This document shows positions 13,033 to 30,513 of a DNA stretch of 64,000 nt, piece by piece (position 1 is the stretch's first letter; each line of letters starts with the position of its first letter). The position numbers and the translations under genes were made by a program. This DNA is from Bradyrhizobium aeschynomenes. Lineage in GTDB: Bacteria; Pseudomonadota; Alphaproteobacteria; Rhizobiales; Xanthobacteraceae. Under the pieces are notes generated by a model that saw nothing but the letters and a program-made list of their open reading frames with translations, had not been told where the DNA came from and did not search any database. The stretch lies in the NCBI RefSeq assembly GCF_013178945.1, contig NZ_JABFDM010000002.1:124001-188000 (forward strand), in the 5' to 3' direction.

Positions 13033-15099
13033 TCAGTCCTCGTCGTCCTCGACCTTGTCGAAGAACGAATAGCGCAGGCTGTCCGCGTCGGCATACCACC
13101 GACCAGGCCCCTTGTTGGCCGCCAGGGTCGCAGCCCACACCTCGTCGGTGCAGTCGCGGCGGTGCATCGCCAGATCGAAACCGTTGCCGAAGAACAGCTC
13201 GGACCATTCCCACCAGGTGCCGAGCTTCTTGACGCCGCGCAGCAGGTCGTAACGGTCGACCAGCGCCGGCGCCATGTCCGAGGTGATCGAGCCGAACACC
13301 AGGCCGGTCTTGACCACCCGGTTGAGCTCGCGAATCGCCCGGGCCACCTGCTTGTCGCCGAGATGGCACAGACTGGTCTCGAACACGAAGTCGAACTCGC
13401 CGGCCTTGAACGGCAGATCGGTGATCGAGCCGAGCTTGTTGTACTTCTTCAGCGCCTTCGGCGTCTTGCCGTGAATGTAGCGGTTGTTCTCGACGCCCCA
13501 GGCATCGATGCCGCGCTCGCGCAGCGCGCCGATCAGTTCGCCGCTGGCCGAGCCTGCGACCAGGAGCTTGTAGCCCTTGCCCTTGCTGGCACGGTTCCAG
13601 ACGATCTTGATCAGGCTGGTCAGATAGTCTGGATCGGTGAAGTGGGACCATGATTCGCCGTATGGCCCCTGCCCGCGATAGTTGTCGAAGTAGTCGCGGT
13701 CGATCTTGTCCGACAGTGGCGCTTCGGCCTGCGAGCGGGCACGGCGCAACCGCATCATCTCGGTGAGGATGATGTCGGTGGCTGCATCGGACGAATCCAG
13801 CAGGCCGTTCAGGGTTGAGTCGAACAGGTAGTCGCCGACCACCACGATCCCCGGATGCTCCTTCGGCTCGGGCCGGTGATTCGTCATGACGTCGCGCACC
13901 GGCAGGCCGCCGGGCAGCGCATTGACCGACGACAGCCAGCGGTGGATCTTGCCTTCCATGAAGTGCGCCCGAGCGTCGCCAAGCGCCGCCGGCAGCGACT
14001 TCAGGGCGGCATCGATCAGCTCCTGGTCCGAGAGGTTGGCGAAGGCGAGCGCATCGGACCCGGCGATCAGCCAGTTCAGCACGCCGTGCTTGCCGACGTC
14101 GTGGCGCGAGCCCTCGTTGTAGATGCAGCAGCCGCCGAACGCTTCCGACATGAACCAGGACCCCGGGATCCGGTCGCCCCAGAACGGCTCGTCGAACAGG
14201 ATCGAGACCCGCAGATAATGCGCAGGCCGGTCGAAATAAGCGATGTGCTTGATCATCGACTGGCGCAGCTTCTCGCCGTCCCAGCCGACGGTCGACAGCC
14301 AGGAATGTGGCAGACAGACCAGCACGAGATCGAACTCGCGCGTCTCGGGGCCCTTGCCGTTCATCATGTTGAGCCGGTAGCGACCCTGCTCGGTCTTGCC
14401 GATGCGCAGCACGCGGTGATTGAGCTGGATGTCGGCGTCGACCTCGGAGCGCAGGCACTCGATCAGTTGCTCATTGCCGTTCTGGATCGAATACAGGCCG
14501 ATGTAGTCGTCGATATCCATCACGAAGTTCTTGAGGGCGTTGAGGCCGTTGGTGTTGTGGGCCTCGGTCGCGAGATCGGAGCGCGACATCACCTTGAAGA
14601 AGCGCTTGGCGGTGGGGTCCTCGACCTCCTCGTCGAGCAGCTCCTCGCAGGTCTTGTAGGCCCATGGGTGCTCGTTGTCATGGGCGCCGACGCCCTCGTA
14701 ATATTCGACCGGCGACATCACGTCGGCGCAACGCTTGCGGAACGCTTCGACGGCGGCCGCCGTCTTCGGCCCGTATTTGCGGCGCAGCCCCGGCACGTCG
14801 TCGAGCAGCTCGCCATCGAGTTGCACCTGCAAGGCGTCCATCGGGATCGTCTGCAGGCCGAAATGCTGGATCAGTTCGCGCAACGGATCGGGGCCGGTCA
14901 TGGAGTAGTCGTAGATTTCGGCTACACCCGCTTCATACATGGCCGGCGCGCTGTCGAACTTGCGCGTGACGATCTTGCCGCCGAGCCGGTCGGACGCTTC
15001 GAAGATCGTCACCTTGCAGAGATCGCCGAGCTTCCGCCTCAAGTACCAGGCGCTCATCAGGCCGCCCGGACCGCCACCAACAATCGCAAGGTCAAGCAT
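13033..15099 (-). CDS. Flavin amine oxidase fused to SAM-dependent methyltransferase
   Basis: This 688-residue protein has two enzyme domains. Residues 1-450 are a flavin-containing amine-oxidase/phytoene-desaturase-like domain: MLDLAIVGGGPGGLMSAWYL is the FAD Rossmann motif, FEASDRLGGKI follows, and VVVGDYLFDSTLNGLLDS is the C-terminal FAD motif. Residues 480-688 resemble a class I methyltransferase: LLVAGSASGELIG is motif I, an acidic GVENN follows, and ITDLPFKAGEFDFVFETSL is the motif II region. I chose the ATG at 15099 because GGCGGA lies about 10 nt upstream; an ATG ten codons earlier is possible. The C-terminus is acidic (KVEDDED). A concerted oxidation and methylation of one small molecule or lipid is an inference. 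It is likely co-oriented in one unit with the ABC exporter. Confidence 0.85.
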   Translation of the reverse strand: MLDLAIVGGGPGGLMSAWYLRRKLGDLCKVTIFEASDRLGGKIVTRKFDSAPAMYEAGVAEIYDYSMTGPDPLRELIQHFGLQTIPMDALQVQLDGELLDDVPGLRRKYGPKTAAAVEAFRKRCADVMSPVEYYEGVGAHDNEHPWAYKTCEELLDEEVEDPTAKRFFKVMSRSDLATEAHNTNGLNALKNFVMDIDDYIGLYSIQNGNEQLIECLRSEVDADIQLNHRVLRIGKTEQGRYRLNMMNGKGPETREFDLVLVCLPHSWLSTVGWDGEKLRQSMIKHIAYFDRPAHYLRVSILFDEPFWGDRIPGSWFMSEAFGGCCIYNEGSRHDVGKHGVLNWLIAGSDALAFANLSDQELIDAALKSLPAALGDARAHFMEGKIHRWLSSVNALPGGLPVRDVMTNHRPEPKEHPGIVVVGDYLFDSTLNGLLDSSDAATDIILTEMMRLRRARSQAEAPLSDKIDRDYFDNYRGQGPYGESWSHFTDPDYLTSLIKIVWNRASKGKGYKLLVAGSASGELIGALRERGIDAWGVENNRYIHGKTPKALKKYNKLGSITDLPFKAGEFDFVFETSLCHLGDKQVARAIRELNRVVKTGLVFGSITSDMAPALVDRYDLLRGVKKLGTWWEWSELFFGNGFDLAMHRRDCTDEVWAATLAANKGPGRWYADADSLRYSFFDKVEDDED

Positions 15100-15352
15100 C
15101 GAAGTTCCGCCATCTCCGGCTGTCAGCAACGTTGCCGGTCGTCCATGTCACGGGTCCTGCCACCCACACCCTCGGCGCCCGACCAGCCATAGCGTATCGC
15201 TCTCCGCATGGTTTGCGCCTGAGCAAATCAGCGCATCGCATCGCGGTCGACGGACATCACGTCGGCGGATCAGGCGTTACCAGAAGCGCCATTTTCCCTG
15301 AAGGGAAGATGAACAAGGAAGGTGCAGCGCTGCAACAGGAGAAGATAATGTT

Positions 15353-15382
15353 AAAAAAGGCCGGCAAAAGCCGGCCTTTTTC
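15353..15382 (-). terminator. Rho-independent terminator after rpoC
   Basis: GGCCGGC (15359-15365) and GCCGGCC (15370-15376) pair around a short loop. The stem is flanked by A-runs on one side and T-runs on the other, giving a strong terminator readable in both directions. It ends the rplJ-rplL-rpoB-rpoC unit on the minus strand and shields the oxidase-methyltransferase gene from read-through. Confidence 0.9.
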
Positions 15383-15441
15383 TATGCTCGATGAACGCGC
15401 GGCAGAACCAGGCACCGCTGGCCGGCTCGCCGCTCGTTCGC

Positions 15442-19641
<4,200 letters not shown>

Positions 19642-19777
19642 CGTATTCTCCTCGCGGACCGATCGGGGGTCAGCCGCAAATTCGAAAATCTCTTGGCAGA
19701 CGGCGCCCTGCCCCGACCCGCGGGAAGAAGGCGCCGGCACCCGGCCGTCAGAGGACGGCCGGGCCTGATGTCTTGAA

Positions 19778-23896
<4,119 letters not shown>

Positions 23897-24441
23897 CGTG
23901 GCCTCTCATGTCGTCGCCCGGAGGGGCGATCCTTCCGAAACAGCGGCTGCCACCGCCATCCCGGGTTGAATTTCGATCCATTTCGAAGGTCTGAGGCACA
24001 GAACGCGGAACGGAAACGTCCCAGATCTGTTCTTCACACCGCCAAAACGCAAAACGACGCGCGAGGCGCGAGGACGCACCCGCTCGTCAGAACCATCTCG
24101 TCACGGACTGCAAAAGCCCGAAATTGCCTATCTCCCAACGGCTTACGACGGAAACGCCACTCCATCGTCAAAACCGGCTTTTCGTGCTGCCGACCCAATA
24201 TGGGTTGACACTAGTCGAGATTCGAGAGCGACGCCCCCAAATCTCCACACTTTTCCGTGTTCGGCCCGCAGCGGATGTTTCCGTTGCACGCCTTTTGCAA
24301 CGATTCCGGCCGACCCGGATACCCCCGCAAACGTCTTTGTCTTTATGATGACCGGGCGATGTTACCACCCGGTCACCAAATTCGTTTGGAAGCGCCGCGC
24401 CTTGCCGTCAGGCGGCCCGGCGCTCCGCAAGAAGCCGTCGC
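23897..24441 (-). other. rplL-rpoB spacer with hairpins
   Basis: No gene is supported in these 545 bp. Soon after rplL, on the minus strand, two inverted repeats occur. One pairs GGAGCGCCG with CGGCGCTTCC (about 24388-24426). The other is perfect, TGACCGGG at 24349-24356 with CCCGGTCA at 24368-24375. Neither has a good U-tract. In enterobacteria this spacer carries an attenuator and an RNase III site that lower rpoBC expression relative to rplJL; an equivalent role here is inferred from position only. Confidence 0.45.
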
Positions 24442-24819
24442 TTACTTGAGCTCGATCTTGGCGCCAGCCTTCTCGAGCTGAGCCTTGATCTTCTCGGCCT
24501 CGTCCTTGTTGACGCCTTCCTTGACCGGCTTCGGAGCGCCCTCGACGAGGTCCTTGGCCTCCTTCAGGCCCAGGCCGGTGATGGCGCGGACTTCCTTGAT
24601 GACCTCGATCTTCTTGTCGCCGGCCGAAGCCAGGACAACGGTGAACTCGGTCTTCTCTTCCGCCGGAGCGGCAGCGGCGCCACCAGCGCCCGGAGCGGCG
24701 ACGGCCACGGCGGCCGCGGCGGACACGCCCCACTTCTCTTCCAGGAGCTTGGCGAGCTCAGCGGCCTCGAGAACGGTGAGGGCCGAGAGGTCGTCGACGA
24801 TCTTCTGCAGGTCAGCCAT
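24442..24819 (-). CDS. rplL: 50S ribosomal protein L7/L12
   Basis: This 125-residue stalk protein starts [19 protein letters not shown]. An N-terminal dimerisation domain, an Ala/Gly/Pro-rich hinge (about residues 37-53) and a C-terminal factor-binding domain with [20 protein letters not shown] are visible. Multiple copies on L10 recruit EF-Tu, EF-G and other translational GTPases. It follows rplJ by 60 bp, and its 3' end is followed by hairpins before rpoB. Confidence 0.98.
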   Translation of the reverse strand: MADLQKIVDDLSALTVLEAAELAKLLEEKWGVSAAAAVAVAAPGAGGAAAAPAEEKTEFTVVLASAGDKKIEVIKEVRAITGLGLKEAKDLVEGAPKPVKEGVNKDEAEKIKAQLEKAGAKIELK

Positions 24820-24879
24820 TGATGTAGTCCCTTAATGTGGTTCGGTTCGAAACCAGGTTGTGAGTGTTTGCGAAGGGCG

Positions 24880-25398
24880 TCAGGCCGCTTCGCCCTTTGA
24901 GGCATGAGCCTGAATGACGCGCGCGACCTTGGCCGCGGGAGCATTGGCGAGCTGGGCCAGCTTGGTCGCCGGAGCCTGAATCAGGCCGACGAGCTTGCCG
25001 CGCAGTTCGTCCAGCGACGGCAGCGAGGCGAGAGCCTTGACGCTGTCGACATTCAGGACGGTTGACCCCATCGAGCCGCCGAGGATGACGAACTTTTCGT
25101 TCGCCTTGGCGAATTCGATGGCAACCTTGGGCGCCGCGACAGGATCGTTCGAAGTTGCGATCACGGTCGGCCCCTTCAACAGGGAACCGATGCCGACGAC
25201 GTCCGTGCCTTCAAGAGCAATTTTGGCGAGACGGTTCTTCGAGACCTTCACCGACGCGCCAGCCTGCTTCATCTGCTTGCGCAGGTTCTGCATCTGGGCC
25301 ACGGTAAGGCCGGAATAGTGAGCGACGACGGCAACGCCCGTGGTCTTGAAGACCTCGTGCAGCTGCTCGACCGCCTCTTTCTTTGCCGCTCGTTCCAC
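24880..25398 (-). CDS. rplJ: 50S ribosomal protein L10
   Basis: This 172-residue stalk-base protein anchors L7/L12 dimers. The start is assigned to GTG at 25398, giving [18 protein letters not shown], the usual alphaproteobacterial L10 start, with GGAGAGAG about 9 nt upstream. The frame stays open for 72 more codons upstream, but that sequence looks like untranslated leader. Conserved segments include [20 protein letters not shown] and [12 protein letters not shown]. It heads the rplJL-rpoBC unit. Confidence 0.96.
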   Translation of the reverse strand: MERAAKKEAVEQLHEVFKTTGVAVVAHYSGLTVAQMQNLRKQMKQAGASVKVSKNRLAKIALEGTDVVGIGSLLKGPTVIATSNDPVAAPKVAIEFAKANEKFVILGGSMGSTVLNVDSVKALASLPSLDELRGKLVGLIQAPATKLAQLANAPAAKVARVIQAHASKGEAA

Positions 25399-26000
25399 AG
25401 CAAGCTCTCTCCGGTTGGCAGCCTTCGCCCGAAAGCGGGACCGCCGGGTTAAACCCGCCGCCCGCCAAACCCGACCTCTGGACGCTAGAACCCCAAAGGA
25501 CACGTCAGGCAGCACGACGATGAATAGCCTGCCCTTCCCGAAGGCCTGACCGGCCCTGGGAGTGTCGAGGTTCGAACCAAACCTGCATGCCATCGCGACG
25601 AGCGCAGAGGACATGCCGAAATCCGGTCTTCACCCGTCTATGCAGGCTGAATGATTAAGCCATTGAGGAAATTTGATTTCCGCGCCGGCGCCTGCAGTCT
25701 CGGACAGGATTCGAGGGGATCGGCGGACCGACCTCCCCTGCGGCATTCGAGAGCAGAAAGATCCTTCTTCCTTCCGAGAAATCCAAACGGATATCCTCAA
25801 AAGGAATGCTGGCTCCCTAGGCTGTCGGAATGCGCGCACGGTCGCGCCAGCAACAGCCAGCCCGCCCGGAAGCCGGTTCTTTAACGGGTCGATCGCGACT
25901 TGCCAAGACCCCCAAGGAGCAAAAATCGCACCAATTGGGCCACGCCGGAAAGCCCCTAGCCCCGCATGCGCGACAGCCGGCGCGCGGGACGCCCGTCGGT
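25399..26000 (-). other. rplJ leader and upstream region
   Basis: I found no supported gene in these 600 bp. Close to the rplJ start there is a perfect short dyad, CGGGTT and AACCCG at 25445-25457, inside a GC-rich fold. It sits where the L10(L12)4-binding leader lies in other bacteria, so it is a candidate autoregulatory site. No convincing -35/-10 pair was found. The separation from rplA/rplK means this unit must have its own promoter here. Confidence 0.35.
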
Positions 26001-26069
26001 CATAGCGACATGCGAACCTCACGTGCCGGCCGGAGAATCCGGATGTCGCTGAGCGCATCCGAGGCTACC
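26001..26069. repeat. Degenerate copy of the GTAGCCCGGATG-type repeat
   Basis: ATAGCGACATGCGAACCTCA and later GATGTCGCTGAGCGCATCC resemble the arms of the dispersed palindrome seen at 40266-40350 and 46519-46601. The copy is shorter and diverged. It lies between rplJ and the convergently placed end of the cytochrome gene. Confidence 0.45.
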
Positions 26070-26099
26070 GGGAATCACGCGCAGTGGCGCGATCCCGCC

Positions 26100-26747
26100 T
26101 CACCCTTTCGGACAGGCTGCTCCGGCGTCGGCCCAGGCCTTGATCAGCTCACCAAACTGTTTCTGGGTTCCCGGCGCCGGCGTCCGCCCCGCGCCCGGAT
26201 TCCAGCCCCAGCCGACCAGCTCATCCTCAGCCATATGGTGAACCAGCTGGGCCATGGTCTTGCCGCCGTTGAGCTTCGAATCCTTGATCTGCGCGCAGAT
26301 CTGGCCAAGGGAGCGGCCTTGCCACGCCATTTCGATCGGCGCCAGCTGCCACTTTGGATTGCCGGGCACACGTGCGGCGTCGAAATTGGCCTCGTGGTGA
26401 CAGGTGGTGCAGGCGAGCCCGCCTGGCGCTCCCATGCCGGCTTCGCCGCGGACCACCAGGGGCTGGTGCGGAAGCATCTTGTCGGTCTGCGTCGGACGAT
26501 CGCCAGCCGGATGACAGTTCATGCAGCGCGGCGACTGCAGCACCTTGCCGGCTTCCTCGAACAGCGCCACCGCACGTTCGTCCTTGTTCTTGATCCTGGC
26601 GAAATCCGTCACCGGCTTCAGCCCGGCGGCCATGCGGACCGCCTCCGGCGCTGCGTCGGCGCGCCGCAGCCCCGGATAAGCGGCGATCGCAACCGCGGCC
26701 AAGCTGCCGGCGAGCAGCGCCAGCGTCCCCGTTCCGACCACTCTCAT
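26100..26747 (-). CDS. Diheme c-type cytochrome of a molybdenum hydroxylase
   Basis: This 215-residue exported cytochrome has an N-terminal signal or anchor (about residues 1-33) and two CXXCH haem-binding motifs, CMNCH at 75-79 and CTTCH at 113-117. Its ATG overlaps the stop codon of the molybdopterin subunit in an ATGA junction (26744-26747), so the two are coupled. It should accept electrons from the molybdenum enzyme in the periplasm and pass them to the respiratory chain. The upstream frame is open, but the haem protein reads well only from this start. Three-component enzymes of this layout oxidise N-heterocycles, aldehydes or related compounds. Confidence 0.88.
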   Translation of the reverse strand: MRVVGTGTLALLAGSLAAVAIAAYPGLRRADAAPEAVRMAAGLKPVTDFARIKNKDERAVALFEEAGKVLQSPRCMNCHPAGDRPTQTDKMLPHQPLVVRGEAGMGAPGGLACTTCHHEANFDAARVPGNPKWQLAPIEMAWQGRSLGQICAQIKDSKLNGGKTMAQLVHHMAEDELVGWGWNPGAGRTPAPGTQKQFGELIKAWADAGAACPKG

Positions 26748-28927
26748 GCGGTATCTCCCGGCCGGATCGGCAATTGCGTTGGTCGCGGCAGGCCGAGTTT
26801 CGCCATGGCATTGGCGACGGCCGGTCCGAGCGGCGGCACGCCGGGCTCGCCTACACCCGTGGGCTTCTCTGTCGACGGCACGATGGCAACCTCGATCTGC
26901 GGCATCTCGTTGATCCGCAGCGAGCGGTAGCTGTCGAAATTGCCTGCCACTGGCCGGCCCTCCTCGAGCGGCTGCTGCGCATACAGGATGTGGCCGAGCG
27001 CAAAGCCGATGCCCCCCTCCATTTGGGCCCGGATGATGTCCGGGTTGACGGCAACGCCGCAGTCGACGGCGCACCAGACCTTGTGAACCACCGGTCCCTC
27101 CTGGCCCATCGACAGCTCGACCACTTGCGCCACATAGGTATTAAAGCTCTCGACGACGGCGACGCCACGGGCGCGGCCGGCTTCGAGCTTGGCGCCCTTC
27201 CAGTCGGCGAGCTGCGCAACCGCCTTGAGCACGCCGGCATGGCGCGGCTTGTCGGCCATCATGGCAAGCCGGCCCTCGACCGGGTCCTGACCGGCGGCTT
27301 CGAGCAGTTGATCGACGAAGGCCTCGACGGCGTAGCCGGTATGGGTGTGGCCGACCGAGCGCCACCACAGCACGGGGACGCCGACATCGACCTGGTGCAG
27401 GTCGCAGCGGAAGTTCGGCACCTGGTAAGGGATCTCGTTCGAGCCCTCATAGGCGGTCGAATCGAGACCATTCTTCATGGTCATCGCCTCGAACGGCGAG
27501 CCCTTCATGATCGACTGGCCGACGATCGTGTCCGACCACGCCACGATCTTGCCGTCGCGGACCACGCCGCGCATGCGGTGCAGGCTGAACGGCCGGTAGT
27601 AGCCGCCACGCATGTCGTCCTCGCGGGTCCATACCAGCTTGACGGGCCGTCCCGGCCCGATCGCCTTGGCAACCTGCGCCAACTCCAGCGCGACATGGGT
27701 CGATTGCTGTGCCCGCCGGCCGAAGCTGCCGCCAGCCAGGATCGTCTTGAGCTCGACCTTGGCAATATCCAGCCCGAGCACCTGGGCAATCGCGGCATGA
27801 TCCGGCGTCGGAAACTGGCTGCCATAGCGCGCCGAGGCGGTCTCGCCCTTCCAATGAATGAAGGCGTTGATCGGCTCCATCGGCGCATGGGCCAGATACG
27901 GAAAGACAAACTCGGTCTCGATCAGCTTGCCGCCCTTGGCGATCTCGGCGTCGACGTCGCCCTCCTGCTTGACCAGCGCGCCCTGCTTCTTCGCGCGCGC
28001 GCGAAACTCCTCCAGCAGCTGCGCCGTGCCGCGCGTCTCCGCCTTGCTGTCATCCCAGGTGATCTTGAGTAACTCGCGAGCTGTCTTGGCCGGCCAGAAG
28101 CCATCCGCATAGACGGCAACGCCGTTCGGCACCTTCTTGATGTCGACAACACCGGGCACGGCCTTGGCTGCCGCCGCGTCGAACGAGGCGACCTTGCCGC
28201 CGAATCGCGGCGAGCGCGCCACCAGCACGGTCAACGTGCCCGGATCCTTGATATCGAGCGTGTACTCGGCCGTGCCGTTCGACTTCGCCACGCTGTCGAG
28301 CCGGGTCACGGCGCCTTCTTTGCCGATCAGCTTGAAAGCGGAGGGATCCTTGAGCTGCGGGTTCGCCGGCGCCGGCTGCTGCATCGCCTTGGCGGCCAGG
28401 GCGCCGAAACCGCTCTGCTTGCCCGAAGCGTGCTTGATGATGCCCTTCTCGACCGTGATCTCCTCGGCCGGCACCTTCCATTCGTCGGCGGCCGCGGCCA
28501 CCAGCATCGCGCGGGCGGCAGCGCCGACCTTGCGCATCTGCTCGTAGGAATTGGCGATCGCGCTGGAGCCGCCGGTGCCCTGCACGCCGAACAACAGGTT
28601 CTTGTACAGCACAGGGTTGGAAGGCGCGTGATCGGCGCGCATCTGCGTCCAATCGGCGTCCAGCTCCTCGGCCACCAGCGTGGCCATGCCGGTGAACGGC
28701 CCCTGCCCGAACTCGATGTGCTTGCACAACACCGTGACAGTGTCGTCCTGACCGATCACCAGGAATGTATTCGGGGCGATGTTGACCGACTTGGCCGCGG
28801 CGCCGTCCTGCGCGTAAGCCACACCGTTGCGGGCGACATAGGTGGCGAGCACCAGGCCCGCCCCTGCTTTCAGCAGCGAACGGCGTGACAATGCGGTCGA
28901 GGCAGCAGGCTTCACATGTGCATTCAT
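26744..28927 (-). CDS. Molybdopterin-binding hydroxylase large subunit, Tat-exported
   Basis: This 727-residue protein belongs to the xanthine-oxidase superfamily, in the branch with isoquinoline 1-oxidoreductase IorB and periplasmic aldehyde dehydrogenases. A twin-arginine signal, SRRSLLKAGAGLVLATYVA, lies at residues 14-32. HIEFGQGPFTGMATLVAEEL and VQGTGGSSAIANSYEQMRK are molybdopterin-contact regions. The C-terminal GVGEPGVPPLGPAVANA holds the glutamate that normally acts as catalytic base. It starts 2 bp after the 2Fe-2S subunit gene and overlaps the cytochrome gene by 4 bp, so the three form one operon. The substrate is not known; cofactor loading before Tat export is expected from the family. 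Confidence 0.92.
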   Translation of the reverse strand: MNAHVKPAASTALSRRSLLKAGAGLVLATYVARNGVAYAQDGAAAKSVNIAPNTFLVIGQDDTVTVLCKHIEFGQGPFTGMATLVAEELDADWTQMRADHAPSNPVLYKNLLFGVQGTGGSSAIANSYEQMRKVGAAARAMLVAAAADEWKVPAEEITVEKGIIKHASGKQSGFGALAAKAMQQPAPANPQLKDPSAFKLIGKEGAVTRLDSVAKSNGTAEYTLDIKDPGTLTVLVARSPRFGGKVASFDAAAAKAVPGVVDIKKVPNGVAVYADGFWPAKTARELLKITWDDSKAETRGTAQLLEEFRARAKKQGALVKQEGDVDAEIAKGGKLIETEFVFPYLAHAPMEPINAFIHWKGETASARYGSQFPTPDHAAIAQVLGLDIAKVELKTILAGGSFGRRAQQSTHVALELAQVAKAIGPGRPVKLVWTREDDMRGGYYRPFSLHRMRGVVRDGKIVAWSDTIVGQSIMKGSPFEAMTMKNGLDSTAYEGSNEIPYQVPNFRCDLHQVDVGVPVLWWRSVGHTHTGYAVEAFVDQLLEAAGQDPVEGRLAMMADKPRHAGVLKAVAQLADWKGAKLEAGRARGVAVVESFNTYVAQVVELSMGQEGPVVHKVWCAVDCGVAVNPDIIRAQMEGGIGFALGHILYAQQPLEEGRPVAGNFDSYRSLRINEMPQIEVAIVPSTEKPTGVGEPGVPPLGPAVANAMAKLGLPRPTQLPIRPGDTA

Positions 28928-28929
28928 GG

Positions 28930-29394
28930 TCAGCCCTCCAGCGACTTGGCGGCGGAATGGATCGCAGCGCGGATGCGGACATAGGTCGCGCAGCGGCAGA
29001 TGTTGCCGTTCATCGCCAGATCGATGTCCTGGTCGGTGGGCTTGGGATTGAGGCCGAGCAGCGCGGCCGCGCTCATCACCTGCCCCGACTGGCAGTAGCC
29101 GCATTGCGGCACGTCGTGCGCGGCCCAGGCCTTCTGCACGGCGACGGCTTCCTTGGATGTCAGCCCCTCGATCGTGGTCACCTCGCTCTTTCCGACCGCC
29201 GAGACGGGCAAAGAGCATGAGCGGACGGTCTGGCCATCGACATAGACGGTGCAGGCGCCGCACTGCGCGACGCCACAGCCATACTTCGTGCCGGTCAACC
29301 CGACATTATCGCGAATGGCCCACAACAAGGGCGTCCCAGGATCGACATCAATCTGATGCTCCCGCCCGTTGATCTTCAAGGTGAACGCCGCCAT
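28930..29394 (-). CDS. 2Fe-2S subunit of the molybdenum hydroxylase
   Basis: This 154-residue protein starts [20 protein letters not shown]. It has the two 2Fe-2S clusters of the xanthine-oxidase family: a plant-ferredoxin-type set ([21 protein letters not shown], about residues 40-60) and an alpha-helical set ([10 protein letters not shown] and CRCATY, about residues 97-140). It passes electrons from the molybdenum centre to the cytochrome. It has no signal peptide of its own and probably travels with the Tat substrate encoded 2 bp downstream. It is the first gene of the three-gene operon. Confidence 0.95.
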   Translation of the reverse strand: MAAFTLKINGREHQIDVDPGTPLLWAIRDNVGLTGTKYGCGVAQCGACTVYVDGQTVRSCSLPVSAVGKSEVTTIEGLTSKEAVAVQKAWAAHDVPQCGYCQSGQVMSAAALLGLNPKPTDQDIDLAMNGNICRCATYVRIRAAIHSAAKSLEG

Positions 29395-29540
29395 TGCCGC
29401 CCTCGCTCTTCATCGACGAATGGCAAGGATTAGAAGCGTTCGAGAACGACTCGCAACTCACAGAGATGTGCAGTGCGTCAGAATATTTCTCCGACTGCAC
29501 GGAACTATTTTGGATGCAGGAGAACGCCGCCGCGAGCTGA

Positions 29541-30491
29541 TCACTTGACCTGGTAAGGCAATGTCTCACCGGCGAAGAAGGCGGTGAGATTGGCGACAAC
29601 GCAGGCCTGCATCGCGACATGCGACTCCCGCGTGTTGCCGCCGACGTGCGGCGTCACCACCACGCCAGGAAGCGAGGTCAGTTCGTCAGGTGCATGCGGC
29701 TCGGTTTCGAACACGTCGAGCCCGGCGCCGGCGATGACACCGTCCTTCAGCGCTGCCAGCAGCGCGCGCTCGTCGATCACCGAGCCGCGTGAAATGTTGA
29801 CGACATGGCCGTCGGGCCCGAGCTTCTTCAGGAGTTCAGCATTGACGGCATGGGTCGTCTCGGTGCTGGCGCGGACGGCGATCATCAGTACGGTGCACCA
29901 TTCGGCGAGCGCATCGAGGCTCGGGAAGTATGGGTACGGCAGCTCGTCGTAGCGGGTACGGTTGAAATAGCCGACCTCGGTCTCGAACGCGGCGACGCGG
30001 GCCGCGATCTTGCGGCCGATCTCGCCCATGCCGTAGACGCCGACCTTGCAGCCGGACAGGCTCGGCGGCGGCTTCATCAGTGGCGACGGCTTGGACGCGG
30101 CCCAGCCGCCGTCGCGGACATAGGCATCGGCAACGACCAACCGCCGCGTGCTCGCCAGCATCAGCATCACCGCGACATCGGCGACCGCCGCGGCATTGGC
30201 GCCGGGACTGTGGCCGACAGCGATGTTGCGCGCCGCCGCCGCCTCCAGGTCGACGCCATCGTAGCCAGTGCCATAGCAGACGATCGCGCCCAACGCCGGC
30301 AGCCGGTCCATCTCTTCCGCGCCCAGCCGAGTGGCACCAGCCGTGATCAGCGCGCGGACCTGCGCCACCTCCTCCGCCGCAAACACCTCGTCCGCCGGCC
30401 TGCCGCCGGTGTCGAGCAGGTCGAAGCGGTCGGCGAAGCGCTGGGTCAGGGATTTGGGGAAACGGGAATAGATCAGGACCTTGTCGGGCAT
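29541..30491 (-). CDS. D-2-hydroxyacid dehydrogenase (NAD(P)-dependent)
   Basis: This 316-residue protein belongs to the D-isomer-specific 2-hydroxyacid dehydrogenase family (glyoxylate/hydroxypyruvate reductase-like). The nucleotide-binding motif VGVYGMGEIGRKIA is near residues 145-158. The catalytic arginine is in NISRGSVIDE, the glutamate in LDVFETEPHAP and the histidine in VVTPHVGGNTRE. It reversibly reduces a 2-oxoacid to a D-2-hydroxyacid. I chose the ATG at 30491; an in-frame TTG six codons earlier has a weaker case. It lies just downstream of the rplA hairpin on the same strand. No catabolic partner is adjacent. Confidence 0.9.
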   Translation of the reverse strand: MPDKVLIYSRFPKSLTQRFADRFDLLDTGGRPADEVFAAEEVAQVRALITAGATRLGAEEMDRLPALGAIVCYGTGYDGVDLEAAAARNIAVGHSPGANAAAVADVAVMLMLASTRRLVVADAYVRDGGWAASKPSPLMKPPPSLSGCKVGVYGMGEIGRKIAARVAAFETEVGYFNRTRYDELPYPYFPSLDALAEWCTVLMIAVRASTETTHAVNAELLKKLGPDGHVVNISRGSVIDERALLAALKDGVIAGAGLDVFETEPHAPDELTSLPGVVVTPHVGGNTRESHVAMQACVVANLTAFFAGETLPYQVK

Positions 30492-30513
30492 GTTGGCCAA
30501 GCACTCCAAATGC

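Noticed and set aside
25630..26058. Possible gene upstream of rplJ on the minus strand
   Set aside because: It has no ribosome-binding site or family resemblance, ends within leader sequence and overlaps a degenerate repeat.
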